Shown here in pieces: positions 23,944 to 33,214 of a DNA stretch of 64,000 bases. This DNA comes from Serinibacter arcticus (GTDB taxonomy: Bacteria; Actinomycetota; Actinomycetes; Actinomycetales; Beutenbergiaceae). Below the pieces are notes generated by a model. It was not told the DNA's origin. It saw only the letters and a list, made by a program, of their open reading frames with translations, and did no database searches. The first letter of the stretch is position 1; every line of letters begins with the position of its first letter. The DNA lies in contig NZ_PYHR01000002.1 in the NCBI RefSeq assembly GCF_003121705.1, forward strand, positions 744,001-808,000, read 5' to 3'. The translations under genes were made by a program, and so were the position numbers.

Positions 23944-26478
23944 ATGCGATCTCGCATCCACAGAGCCACCGGCGCCGTCATCGGGGCGACGCTCGTCGGC
24001 AGCCTCCTGGTGGCCGTGTCGGCGCCCGCCGTCGCCGACCGGAGCGAGCCCCTCGCCGCCGCTGCGGCCGCCGAGGACGCTCTCGCTCCGGGCCGGCACC
24101 TGAGCCCCGAGGCGACGGAGTGGAAGTTCCACGACCTGGACCAGGACCCCGCCGGTGACGGCGACCTCCTCTCGTGGACCCTGGCCGACTACGACGACTC
24201 GGCCTGGCCCGCCGCGCACGGTCCGTTCGGCGCGCTCCGAGGCCTGAAGGCTCCCGTCTCCGGCCAGCCCGTGGAGACGCTGCTGACCCAGTACAAGGCC
24301 GGCACCACCACGAACATCGAGACCTTCTTCTTCCGTGCCGAGATCGACCTGGACGCCGAGGAGCTCGAGGGCATCGGTCGCCTCACGGGCACCGTCCGTC
24401 ACGACGACGCCCTGGCGGTGTGGGTGAACGGCGAGAAGGTCGGCGGCTTCCTGGACGACGCCTTCGACCCCGCCCGCGGCAACATGCAGTACCTCGGTGA
24501 CAGCCGCAGCGCGCCCATCGTCAGCTCCGTCGTCGTCCCCGGCGACGTCCTGGTCGAGGGCGAGAACCAGATCGCGATCGCGCTCTACCAGGACCGCGAC
24601 ACGAGCTCCGACCTCTACTTCAACTTCGAGACGCTGGAGACGGTCGCGGCCGACGAGCCGCTCGTCGTCAGCGACCTCGTGCTGAACGTCGGTACCGACG
24701 AGACCGAGCGCAACGTCGCCTGGTACCTCAACGACGTCGCCGACGGCACCGCGCAGTGGGCGCCGGCGTCGTCGTACGACGGCGTGACCTTCCCCGAGGC
24801 CGCGGCCACCACCCCGTCGATCCACACGGGGCAGACGCACGACGGCCGGTTCTACCACCACGCCACCCTGGACGCGCTCGCCGAGAACGAGACGTACGTC
24901 TACCGCGTCGGCGGTGAGGGCAGCTGGTCCGAGGTCCACGAGTTCACGACCGGGACCTTCGGTTCCGGCGAGTTCGAGTTCTTCATGGTCGGTGACGCCC
25001 AGATCGGCTCGTCCGGCGACGTCGCCCGCGACACCGCCGGGTGGACGAACACGCTGGACGTGGCCGAGGAGATGTTCCCGGACGCCGAGTTCATCCACTC
25101 CGTGGGCGACCAGGTCGAGCGCGCCGGCGCCGAGAACGAGTACGAGGGCTTCCTCGCTCCCGAGCAGCTGCGCACGATGCCGCTCGCGACGATCAACGGC
25201 AACCACGACGTCGGCACGACGGCGTACGAGACGCACTTCTTCATGCCGAACCTGGACAAGGACTTCGGCAACTCCGGCGTCTCGACCCGTTCGCAGGGCA
25301 ACTACTCCTACGTCTACAAGGACGTCCTGTTCCTCGGCCTCAACTCCAACGTGATGGACGTGGCCACCCACGAGGCGTTCATCGAGAAGACCCTCGCCGA
25401 GCAGGGTGACGACGTGCGCTGGGTCGTCGCGTCCCTGCACCACTCGATGTTCAGCGTGGCGAACCACTCGATCAACCAGAACATCGTGGGCCTGCGCAAC
25501 AACCTCGCCCCGGTCCTGTCCGAGCACGGCGTCGACGTCGTCCTCATGGGCCACGACCACTCCTACTCGCGCACCCGCGTGATGGAGGGCCGCACGCCCG
25601 TCGCGACGTGGGACGACCAGCTGGAGGTCCACCCGGACGAGGGCCAGACCGTCTACGTGACCGGCAACTCCTCGTCGGGCTCGAAGTACTACAACATCCG
25701 GACCCCTGAGGCGATCGGCGCCGCCGACCCGAACGGGTTCAACTACCTCGCGAAGGCCTGGCAGGAGTACGTGCCGAGCTTCGCGCACATCGAGGTGGAC
25801 GGGGACGTCATGACGATCTCCTCCTACCGCACCGACGACCGCAGCTCCTTCGACGAGGTCGTCGTCCACCGCGCCGGCGTCGAGGAGCCCGTCGTCTCCC
25901 CGTTCACGGACGTGCCGACCGACAGCGTGTTCTTCCAGGAGATCCGCTGGCTCTTCGAGCGCGGCATCACGACCGGGTGGCCGACGGCCGACGGCGGCGT
26001 GGAGTACCGCCCCCTGAGCTCGATCAACCGCGATGCGATGGCGGCGTTCCTCTTCCGCGAGTTCGGCGACGAGTCCTACCGTGCGCCGGACGTCTCGCCG
26101 TTCGTGGACGTGGCCGTGGACAACCAGTTCTACCGCGAGATCGCCTGGCTGGCGGAGAACGAGATCTCCACGGGCTGGGTCACCCCGACCGGCGCCGAGT
26201 TCCGTCCGCTCGCCCAGATCAACCGTGACGCGATGGCGGCGTTCCTGTTCCGCATCGGCGCGCCGGCGGACTACGTCGCCCCGCCGGTCTCACCGTTCAA
26301 GGACGTGGACGCCACCACGATGTACCGCACGGAGATCCTGTGGGCGGCCCAGAACGGCATCACGCTGGGCTGGGTCGGCAACGACGCGACGGTGCAGTTC
26401 CAGCCGCTCTCGCCGATCGCCCGCGACGCCATGGCGGCGTTCCTGAACCGCATGGTCGAAGGACCGCGCGAGTCCTGA
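23944..26478 (+). CDS. SLH-anchored purple acid phosphatase-like metallophosphoesterase
   Basis: This 844-residue exported protein would hydrolyse phosphate esters at the cell surface. A signal peptide (to about 31) is followed by a jelly-roll galactose-binding-like domain (about 50-235) and an FN3-like purple acid phosphatase N domain (LVLNVGTDETERNVAWYLN). The catalytic domain has VGDAQ, VGDQVE, GNHD, SLHHSM and GHDHSYSRTR, the expected dinuclear-metal ligands. Three SLH domains (about 651-844) with GITTGWPTADG and INRDAMAAFLFR motifs attach it to the wall. The 248-bp region upstream has no visible gene; a Pho box was not recognised. The natural substrate is unknown. Confidence 0.9.
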   Translation: MRSRIHRATGAVIGATLVGSLLVAVSAPAVADRSEPLAAAAAAEDALAPGRHLSPEATEWKFHDLDQDPAGDGDLLSWTLADYDDSAWPAAHGPFGALRGLKAPVSGQPVETLLTQYKAGTTTNIETFFFRAEIDLDAEELEGIGRLTGTVRHDDALAVWVNGEKVGGFLDDAFDPARGNMQYLGDSRSAPIVSSVVVPGDVLVEGENQIAIALYQDRDTSSDLYFNFETLETVAADEPLVVSDLVLNVGTDETERNVAWYLNDVADGTAQWAPASSYDGVTFPEAAATTPSIHTGQTHDGRFYHHATLDALAENETYVYRVGGEGSWSEVHEFTTGTFGSGEFEFFMVGDAQIGSSGDVARDTAGWTNTLDVAEEMFPDAEFIHSVGDQVERAGAENEYEGFLAPEQLRTMPLATINGNHDVGTTAYETHFFMPNLDKDFGNSGVSTRSQGNYSYVYKDVLFLGLNSNVMDVATHEAFIEKTLAEQGDDVRWVVASLHHSMFSVANHSINQNIVGLRNNLAPVLSEHGVDVVLMGHDHSYSRTRVMEGRTPVATWDDQLEVHPDEGQTVYVTGNSSSGSKYYNIRTPEAIGAADPNGFNYLAKAWQEYVPSFAHIEVDGDVMTISSYRTDDRSSFDEVVVHRAGVEEPVVSPFTDVPTDSVFFQEIRWLFERGITTGWPTADGGVEYRPLSSINRDAMAAFLFREFGDESYRAPDVSPFVDVAVDNQFYREIAWLAENEISTGWVTPTGAEFRPLAQINRDAMAAFLFRIGAPADYVAPPVSPFKDVDATTMYRTEILWAAQNGITLGWVGNDATVQFQPLSPIARDAMAAFLNRMVEGPRES

Positions 26479-26485
26479 TCCCGCC

Positions 26486-26523
26486 TCGACCGGCCGGTGG
26501 CCCCGACGCCACCGGCCGGTCGA
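26486..26523. terminator. Hairpin terminator after the phosphatase gene
   Basis: TCGACCGGCCGGTGGC and GCCACCGGCCGGTCGA form a perfect 16-bp stem with a 6-nt loop, 8 nt after the stop codon. Confidence 0.8.
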
Positions 26524-26558
26524 CCCCTCCCCCGACCCCGATCACCCCGAGGACACCC

Positions 26559-27233
26559 GTGCGGCGAACGAGCCGTCCGACCCCGCTCGCCTCGCGCGGA
26601 ACCCTCGCGGTGCTGGCGGTCGTCGCCGTCGCCCTCGGCGCCCTGCTGTGGACCCGGTCGAGCGACGCGGCCCCCGGGACGGTCGCCGTCGGTCAGGTCG
26701 AGGTCCCGGTCCGGGTCGGGGACCTCACCCTCGTGCACGGAACGGCGCTCGAGGGGCTCGACGAGATGACGTGCACCGCGCCGGACGGTTCGACGCAGCC
26801 GCTCGGCGCCGACATCGTGGCCGGCTTCTCCGGGGGCGTCGCCGTCCAGGACCCGCCGCCCACGCTCGTCGCCATCGACGACTTCGGCTACGAGAGCTTC
26901 CGCAGCCTGTACTACGCGCGTGACGTCGAGACGTTGACGGCCGGTGGCGGGGAGTGCGACGCCGTCATCGACGAGATGGCGTGGGTCCTGCTCCTGACCT
27001 ACCCCGACACGGCCGGGGCGGCCAGCTCCCTGACCGCCCCCCTCGACTCCTACGACGAGCTGCTGGAACCCGTGGAGGAGATGGGGTGGGACTACCTCGG
27101 GTGCCTCGAGCGGGAGCAGGGGGCCGAGTGTCGTGCGCCCGTCGGACGCGTCGTCGTCCACACCGGCTCTCCTGCCGACCCGCGCTCCCTGACCGTCTGG
27201 ACCGAGGCGTTCCTCGCCGGCCTGGGCAGCTAG
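26559..27233 (+). CDS. Membrane-anchored protein of unknown function
   Basis: This 224-residue protein has one N-terminal hydrophobic helix (GTLAVLAVVAVALGALLW, about 13-30) and an exported domain. That domain carries four Cys residues (MTCTAPDG, GGECDAV, GCLEREQ, AECRAPV) that could pair. No family was recognised. The GTG at 26559 has GAGGA upstream and lies just after the terminator of the phosphatase gene, so it is probably an independent unit. Confidence 0.55.
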   Translation: MRRTSRPTPLASRGTLAVLAVVAVALGALLWTRSSDAAPGTVAVGQVEVPVRVGDLTLVHGTALEGLDEMTCTAPDGSTQPLGADIVAGFSGGVAVQDPPPTLVAIDDFGYESFRSLYYARDVETLTAGGGECDAVIDEMAWVLLLTYPDTAGAASSLTAPLDSYDELLEPVEEMGWDYLGCLEREQGAECRAPVGRVVVHTGSPADPRSLTVWTEAFLAGLGS

Positions 27234-27343
27234 CGCTGCCGACGGTCATCGGCCGCCGACCCGGCGAGACCGAGCACGACGGCGGAAGGTTCCGCCCCTC
27301 GACCCCTCGCCGCGCACCCTCGGCCCGTCCTACCGTCGGCCCC

Positions 27344-27859
27344 ATGAGCACGCACCTCCTCCCCGCCACCCGGCTGAGCCCCGCCGTCCTGCGGTGGCTC
27401 CTCGACCTGCGCCCCGGTCCCGCGGCCACGCTCGCGGCCACCGTGCTGGCCGTCCCCGACGCCGTCGAGACCCTCTCCTCCGGCGAGCTCGTGACCGCGG
27501 GCGCCGCCCTCGAGCGCGACGGCGAGCTGCTGCCCGCGGGCGAGGCGGCGGTCGTCGGGGACGTCCTGACCTCGGCGGCGGCGCTCGTGCGCGTCGGCAC
27601 CGCCGACGCGGTCGCCGCGCTCGTCGCCGTCGGCCGCGACCGGGTGCTCGTGCTGACCCCGGACGGGCACGGGGGACAGGTCGCGGGGGCCCTGGCGGCC
27701 GACGTCGGCGTGGGCGCCGCCGTCGCCTCGATCGCGGAACAGGTGGGCGAGGACGCCGTCGTCCTGGTCGCGGTGCCCGGCGCGGACATCGTGTCGCTGC
27801 CCCCGGACGACGACCTCGCGGACCGCGTGACCTCCCGCCTCGACGGGCTGCACCCGTGA
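27344..27859 (+). CDS. Ala/Val-rich protein coupled to a WXG100-like hydrolase
   Basis: This 171-residue protein is rich in Ala, Val, Leu and Asp and has no clear signal peptide. It starts LSPAVLRWLLDLRPGPAATL and contains a beta-type stretch VAALVAVGRDRVLVLTPDGH. Its stop overlaps the next start as GTGA, so the two are translationally coupled. Because the next gene looks like a type VII secretion substrate, this one could be its cytoplasmic chaperone, loosely like EspG proteins. No direct family match is visible. Confidence 0.5.
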   Translation: MSTHLLPATRLSPAVLRWLLDLRPGPAATLAATVLAVPDAVETLSSGELVTAGAALERDGELLPAGEAAVVGDVLTSAAALVRVGTADAVAALVAVGRDRVLVLTPDGHGGQVAGALAADVGVGAAVASIAEQVGEDAVVLVAVPGADIVSLPPDDDLADRVTSRLDGLHP

Positions 27860-29076
27860 CCGCGGCGGTGACCCACGGCGCCGACGTCGCCGCGCTGCGG
27901 ACCTGGCAGACCTCGGCGGCCGACGGCGGTCGCGACCTCGAGGAGATCGGTCACCGCCTCGGGCTGGCCGTGGCGGGCATGGCCTGGTCCGGCCAGGACC
28001 AGCGCCGGTTCACGGAGGACTGGTCCGGCCGGCTCTCCCCCATGCTCCGGGGCGTCGCCTCGGCGCTGGTGTCCGCCTCGGCGGCCGTCGGGCGCGAGGC
28101 CGACGAGCAGGAGACCGTCAGCGCCGCGGCGCCGGGACCGGTGGCCCCTGGCGGCGCACCGCTCGGCTACGCGGGAGACCCCGCCGCCGACGCGGCCCGC
28201 GAGGCCGGGGAAGCCGGCTGGGCGCGAGGCGCCGCCGGGGTGCTGCTCGGGATGGTCGGCCACGTCCTGGGCGGCCCGGCGGGCTCGCTGCTGGGCACGG
28301 TCGTCGGACCTCGCCTGGTGGACCGGGTGGTCGGCGTCGCGGACGCCCGCGCCGACCGGACCAGCGTCACGGAGGTGACGAACGAGATCGGGATCACCGA
28401 CACGGCTCCCCGAGGCCCCGGCGACGTGCTGCACGACCTCGCCGACATGTACGACCACGAGGGCACGGTCCGCACCGACCTCCTCACGGGACCCGACGGC
28501 CGCCAGGTCGCGATCCTCTACGCCCCGGGCACCCAGGACTGGTCGGGCGACCCCTCCGGCACCAACCCGATGGGGGTCTACGGCGCGGTGGGTGCGGCGT
28601 CCGGCAAGGACACCCCCCTGCGCCGGCTGATGCTCGAGGCGATGGCCACGCTGCCCCCGGGGGTGCCGATCCACCTCGCCACGCACAGCCAGAGCTCGTT
28701 CGCCGGGCTCGACCTGGCGGCGGACCCCTACGTCCGGTCGCAGCACACGATCGCGTCCGTCATCACCACGGGTGCGGGCGGCGGCAACTTCGTCGTCCCC
28801 GACAGCGTCCAGGTGGTCTCGGCACGCAACCCGTTCGACCCCGTCGCCAGGATCGGCGGGGCGCCGTCGGGAGCGATCGACGTCGCGGGGACCTGGTCGG
28901 GCGACCACCCGCACTCCTCGCGCGAGTACGCCGCCATGGTCGGCCGCAGCGACGACCCCGCGCTCGCGCGGTGGTGGCGCGAGACCGGCATCGACCCGCG
29001 CTCGACCGTCACCACCCGGGTCTTCCGGGGCACGGTCGGGCCGGCCGTGCCCGGTGGCGGCGTCGTCCCCGACTGA
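27856..29076 (+). CDS. WXG100-like domain fused to alpha/beta-hydrolase (possible type VII secretion substrate)
   Basis: In this 406-residue protein, residues ~8-95 form a helical hairpin with a W-x-G turn (MAWSGQDQRRFTEDWSG) and end in ADEQET, as in WXG100 proteins. A Gly/Ala-rich, moderately hydrophobic region (about 125-155) follows. The C-terminal half is lipase-like: AILYAPGTQDWSGDP, a nucleophile region HLATHSQSSFAGLDLA (Ser in HSQSS), a possible acid in ARNPFDPVARI and a possible His in DHPHSSREY. The usual GxSxG is altered to THSQS. The protein could be a secreted lipase or esterase or an interbacterial toxin-like effector; no ESX machinery or immunity gene was seen nearby. Confidence 0.6.
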   Translation: MTAAVTHGADVAALRTWQTSAADGGRDLEEIGHRLGLAVAGMAWSGQDQRRFTEDWSGRLSPMLRGVASALVSASAAVGREADEQETVSAAAPGPVAPGGAPLGYAGDPAADAAREAGEAGWARGAAGVLLGMVGHVLGGPAGSLLGTVVGPRLVDRVVGVADARADRTSVTEVTNEIGITDTAPRGPGDVLHDLADMYDHEGTVRTDLLTGPDGRQVAILYAPGTQDWSGDPSGTNPMGVYGAVGAASGKDTPLRRLMLEAMATLPPGVPIHLATHSQSSFAGLDLAADPYVRSQHTIASVITTGAGGGNFVVPDSVQVVSARNPFDPVARIGGAPSGAIDVAGTWSGDHPHSSREYAAMVGRSDDPALARWWRETGIDPRSTVTTRVFRGTVGPAVPGGGVVPD

Positions 29077-29108
29077 CCGCACGACTTCGGGAGTGACGGC
29101 GGGCGTTC

Positions 29109-29128
29109 GACGGCGGGCGTCCGCCGTC
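29109..29128. terminator. Hairpin between convergent genes
   Basis: GACGGCGG and CCGCCGTC pair over 8 bp with a 4-nt loop, between the WXG100-hydrolase gene (plus) and the aldehyde dehydrogenase gene (minus). Confidence 0.5.
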
Positions 29129-29139
29129 GTGCAGCGAGG

Positions 29140-30585
29140 TCAGCCGAGCCCGAGGAGACGACGGGCGACGCGGCCCCGCCGCCCGCTGAACGGCGGCTGC
29201 GCGATGCGCAGCGTGTCGAGCTCGAGCGGCTTGCGCAGCACGGGCTTGAGGTGGCTGAAGGCGTCGAAGGACGCCTGGCCGTGATAGCTCCCGGACCCGC
29301 TCTCCCCGACCCCGCCGAACGGCAGCTCGGGGGCGGCGGCCTGCAGCAGCGCGACGTCGAGGCCGACCGTCCCCGACGACGTCCCCTGCACGAACGCGCG
29401 CGACGTGGCGGCCGAGGCGGAGAAGACGTAGAGCGCCAGCGGCTTGTCCCCCGCGTTGACGTAGTCGATCGCCGCCGACGCCGAGGGCACCGGGATGATC
29501 GGCAGCACGGGTCCGAAGATCTCCTCGCGCAGGACCGCGGGCACGTCCTCGCCGTCGCGCGACGCCGCCGGGTCGGTTGGCTGGGACATCTGCAGCACGG
29601 TCGGAGCGAGGAACCGCGTCGCGGCGTCGTGGTCGCCGCCGAACGCCACCCGTCCCTGGTCCAGGTAGCCGACCAGACGGGCGTGGTGGGTGTCGCTCAC
29701 GATGCGCCCGTAGTCCGGGCTGCTCGCCGGGTCCTGGCCCCACAGGTCGCGGACGGCGCGCTCGATCGCGGCGGTCAGGGCCGCCACGCGGTCCGGCGTC
29801 GTGAGCACGTGGTCGGGAGCGATGCACGTCTGGCCGGCGTTGCTGAACTTCGCCCACGCGATCCGCCGGGCCGCCTGCTCGAGGTGGGCGTCGTCGTCGA
29901 ACCACGCCGGCGACTTGCCGCCGAGCTCCAGCGTGGTCGGCGTGAGGTGCTCGGCGGCCGCCCTGGCCACGATGCGCGCGACGCGGCCGTTGCCCGTGTA
30001 GACGATGTGGTCGAACCGCTCCGCGAGCAGCGCGGTCGTCTCGGGGACGGCGCCCGGGACCACCCGCACCGCCCGGGGATCGAGGTGCGCCGGCACGAGC
30101 CGAGTCAGGAGCGCCGAGACGTGCGGCGCCAGCTCGCTCGGCTTGAGGACCGCGGTGTTGCCGGCCGCCAGCACGCCGACCAGCGGCGAGAGCAGCAGCT
30201 GCACGGGGTAGTTCCACGGCGCGATCACGAGCACCACCCCGAGCGGCTCGGGCACGAGGGCGGCCCGACCCGGTCGCAGCGCGAGCGGGAGGGATGTGCG
30301 GCGCGGCCTCGCCCAGCGCGTCAGGTGGCGGAGCGCGTGGGCGATCTCCGCGCGGACCACGCCGATCTCCGTGATCCGCGACTCCGTCGCGCTCTTGTGC
30401 AGGTCGGCGTGGAGCGCCTCCTCGAGCTCGACGCCGTGCTCGACGAGCAGCCGGTCGAGGGCCGCCAGCTGCTCGCGACGCCACGCGAGGGGGCGCGTCA
30501 CTCCGTCGTCGAACCGGGCACGCGCCGTGGCGACGGTGCGGCGGATCGCGTCGGGCTCGAGCGGGGGCGTGGGAGTGACGGGCAT
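29140..30585 (-). CDS. Aldehyde dehydrogenase family protein (class 3-like)
   Basis: This 481-residue NAD(P)-dependent enzyme oxidises aldehydes to acids. Visible motifs are [17 protein letters not shown], the coenzyme-site [11 protein letters not shown], catalytic LELGGKSP (Glu about 220) and [12 protein letters not shown] (Cys about 254), and [12 protein letters not shown]-terminal hydrophobic or basic tail and the [16 protein letters not shown] motif are like class 3 / fatty aldehyde dehydrogenases. It is transcribed in the same direction as the glycoside hydrolase operon but begins 59 nt after it, so it may be read through from that operon or have its own promoter. Confidence 0.9.
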   Translation of the reverse strand: MPVTPTPPLEPDAIRRTVATARARFDDGVTRPLAWRREQLAALDRLLVEHGVELEEALHADLHKSATESRITEIGVVRAEIAHALRHLTRWARPRRTSLPLALRPGRAALVPEPLGVVLVIAPWNYPVQLLLSPLVGVLAAGNTAVLKPSELAPHVSALLTRLVPAHLDPRAVRVVPGAVPETTALLAERFDHIVYTGNGRVARIVARAAAEHLTPTTLELGGKSPAWFDDDAHLEQAARRIAWAKFSNAGQTCIAPDHVLTTPDRVAALTAAIERAVRDLWGQDPASSPDYGRIVSDTHHARLVGYLDQGRVAFGGDHDAATRFLAPTVLQMSQPTDPAASRDGEDVPAVLREEIFGPVLPIIPVPSASAAIDYVNAGDKPLALYVFSASAATSRAFVQGTSSGTVGLDVALLQAAAPELPFGGVGESGSGSYHGQASFDAFSHLKPVLRKPLELDTLRIAQPPFSGRRGRVARRLLGLG

Positions 30586-30644
30586 CCCTCCACGGTAGGT
30601 GAGCTCGAGCCCGACGGCGGGTCGGGGTGTGGCGCTACCCCCGG

Positions 30645-33149
30645 TCAGGAGCCGGCCGCGGACGCGGGGGCCGCGGCGGCCGGGAGCGGCTCCCCGATCG
30701 GCGCCCCGTGCAGCTGGTTGGCGCTGCGGACGACGCGCGGATCGGTCGCTGCCGCGGCCTCGATCGGTCCGTCACCGGTGAGCACGACGGTGAGGCTCTC
30801 CCCCGGCAGCAGGCTGACCAGGCTGACGTCCGCGCTCGCGCTCCGGTCGGCCCGGTCCGCCAGCACGACGACGTCGCGCACGTAGGCCGTCGCGGTCACC
30901 GTGATCTCGGCCCCGGTGGGCGTGCTGGCGGCCTCGACCGCGAGCGCCGTCGGGTCGAGGTCCTGCGCGACCACCTCGGCGAGATCGTGGACGACCCGGT
31001 CAAATGCCGCCCCGTCGAAGGTCACGACGACGAGCTCCCGCGAGGCGTCGGTCGGGTCCACGACGTCCGAGGGAAGGGCGACGCGGGCGGCCCCGCGGGC
31101 GTCGACGTGGACGTCGAGGCTGTGCGAGGCGAGCACCTCGCCGTCGAAGGCGATCCGCTCGACCCGCGCCGTGCCGGCGTACCCCTCGGCCGTGTCGTTG
31201 ACCAGCACCAGGGTCGAGCCCGCACCGTCCGTGGCCGGCTGGATCGTCGCGAACCGCTCCGCGTAGACGCGACGCAGCGCGTACCAGAGCGGCTTGCGGC
31301 GCTCCTCGAAGTCGACGGCCGCCCAGGAGACGACCGGCCAGTCGTCGTTCAGCTGCCACACCACTGTCCCGGTGTTGTACGGAGTGAGGGAGCGGAAGTA
31401 GGCGATCCCGAACTCGAGCGCGTGCGCCTGGTTGAGCTGGGTGACGAAGTGCCACTCGTCGATCGTCCGCGGCGGGGCGAAGTGCCCGCGCAGCCCGCGC
31501 TCCAGCTTCTGGTTGCCCGCACCGGCTTTCTGGTGCACGAGCATCTCGTGGCCGTCGGGGTGGAGCGGGGAGTCGTGCACGACGTCGAACAGCGTGCTCC
31601 AGGCGGCCGGCCCCTGGAACCCGAACTCGGCGACGAACCGCGGCGTCCACTCGGCGTAGCTGGTGTAGTCCTTCTCGTTCCAGACGTCCCAGATGTGCAC
31701 GGTGCCCTCGGTGTCGAGGTTGGGCGAGACGTGCGCGTCGGAGGAGAACGGGCTGCCGGGGACGTACGGACGCGCCGGGTCGAGCTCGGCGATGATCTCG
31801 GGGAACAGGTGGCGGTAGTAGTGGTCGCCCCACGTCCGGCCCTCGAGGCTGCCGCGCCACCCCCACTCGGCGAAGCCCACGAGGTTCTCGTTGTTCCCGG
31901 CCCACAGCACCAGGCTCGCGTGGGCCGAGAGCCGGGCGACGGCCTCGCGGGCCTCGGCCTCGATCTCGCTCGCGAGCCACGACTCCTCCGAGTAGGCCGC
32001 GCACGCGAGCAGGAAGTCCTGCCAGACCAGCACACCCTCGCGCGAGCAGATCGAGTAGAGCTCGTCGGACTCGTACATCCCGCCGCCCCAGATGCGCAGC
32101 AGGTTCATGTTCGCGTCGGTCGCGTCCTTCACCCGCCGCTCCAGCCGGGCGGCGTCGATCCGGGTGACGAAGGCATCGTCGGGGATCCAGTTCGCGCCGC
32201 GGATCAGGATGGTGCGTCCGTTGACCCGGAGCTCGAACGGGACGCCCTGCTCGTCGGGCTGCATGTTGAGCGAGACGGTCCGGAACCCCACCTCGTGGCT
32301 CCAGCGCGCCGGGCCGACCTCGACCTCGACGTCGTACAGCGGCTGGTCGCCGTGGCCGCGCGGCCACCACAGCTCGACCTCCGGCACGACCGCGGTGACG
32401 ACTCCCTCGACCAGGACGGTGCTCGTCGTGCTCGCGACGCGGCGCCCCCCGCGCGACACGGTGACCGTGACCTCCCGCGGCTGCGGCACGCCGTCGTCGA
32501 CCAGGTCGACGTGGGCGCGGAGCAGACCGGCGGTGCCGGCCACGTCGACGAGCGGTCGGACCGCACCGATGCGCACGGTGCTCCACCCCTCGATCCCGAT
32601 CGAGCGCCAGATGCCGGACGTGGCGACGTCGATCCCCCAGTCCCAGCCGAAGTTCGAGGCGGTCTTGCGGATCGCGTTGTAGGGGTGGTGGTTGACGTGG
32701 AACCGGGGTCCCCCGTTCTCGCGCTCGAACCGCTCGGCGGCGGGGACGGGAGCGTCGAAGGTCACGACGATCTCGTTCTCGCCCTCGCGCAGGAGGTGGT
32801 CCACCCCGAACCGGTACGACCGGTTCTGGTTGGCCGTGGTGGCCACCACCCGACCGTTGAGCTCGATCGTGGCGAGCGTGTCGAGACCGAGCGCCACCAG
32901 GTCGTGGCGATCCTCCCCGTCCGGCTGCCAGGTGAACGTGCGGCGGAAGGACCAGACCGTCGAGCCGATCCACTGCTGGGCGGCCTCGTTGTCGCCGTCG
33001 AAGGGCTCGTCGATCAGCCCCTGCGCGAGCAGGTCCAGGTGGATGCAGCCCGGAACGTGGGCCGGGACGTCCCGGCCCTCCAGGTCGGTGGGGACCTCGC
33101 CCGCCAGGGCGCGTGCGGTCCAGGGGCCGTCAAGGCTGAAGGTGGTCAT
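30645..33149 (-). CDS. Beta-mannosidase-like glycoside hydrolase (GH2)
   Basis: This 834-residue cytoplasmic enzyme (no signal peptide) of family GH2 likely removes beta-linked mannose from oligosaccharide ends. An N-terminal sugar-binding domain carries [21 protein letters not shown], typical of beta-mannosidases. Two Ig-like domains follow, then a TIM barrel with the acid/base LWAGNNENL (Glu about 421) and nucleophile FVAEFGFQG (Glu about 508), and C-terminal beta domains. The ATG at 33149 has AGAGAGG upstream. It is third in an operon after a beta-galactosidase and an alpha-galactosidase, which fits breakdown of galactomannan-type or N-glycan-type oligosaccharides. Beta-mannosidase rather than beta-galactosidase is inferred from the N-terminal motif. 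Confidence 0.88.
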   Translation of the reverse strand: MTTFSLDGPWTARALAGEVPTDLEGRDVPAHVPGCIHLDLLAQGLIDEPFDGDNEAAQQWIGSTVWSFRRTFTWQPDGEDRHDLVALGLDTLATIELNGRVVATTANQNRSYRFGVDHLLREGENEIVVTFDAPVPAAERFERENGGPRFHVNHHPYNAIRKTASNFGWDWGIDVATSGIWRSIGIEGWSTVRIGAVRPLVDVAGTAGLLRAHVDLVDDGVPQPREVTVTVSRGGRRVASTTSTVLVEGVVTAVVPEVELWWPRGHGDQPLYDVEVEVGPARWSHEVGFRTVSLNMQPDEQGVPFELRVNGRTILIRGANWIPDDAFVTRIDAARLERRVKDATDANMNLLRIWGGGMYESDELYSICSREGVLVWQDFLLACAAYSEESWLASEIEAEAREAVARLSAHASLVLWAGNNENLVGFAEWGWRGSLEGRTWGDHYYRHLFPEIIAELDPARPYVPGSPFSSDAHVSPNLDTEGTVHIWDVWNEKDYTSYAEWTPRFVAEFGFQGPAAWSTLFDVVHDSPLHPDGHEMLVHQKAGAGNQKLERGLRGHFAPPRTIDEWHFVTQLNQAHALEFGIAYFRSLTPYNTGTVVWQLNDDWPVVSWAAVDFEERRKPLWYALRRVYAERFATIQPATDGAGSTLVLVNDTAEGYAGTARVERIAFDGEVLASHSLDVHVDARGAARVALPSDVVDPTDASRELVVVTFDGAAFDRVVHDLAEVVAQDLDPTALAVEAASTPTGAEITVTATAYVRDVVVLADRADRSASADVSLVSLLPGESLTVVLTGDGPIEAAAATDPRVVRSANQLHGAPIGEPLPAAAAPASAAGS

Positions 33150-33214
33150 GGAACCTCTCTCAGATCGGGGCCGCTCCGGTGCGGCGTGTTCTCGGTGGAG
33201 GAGCTGGTGGTGCG

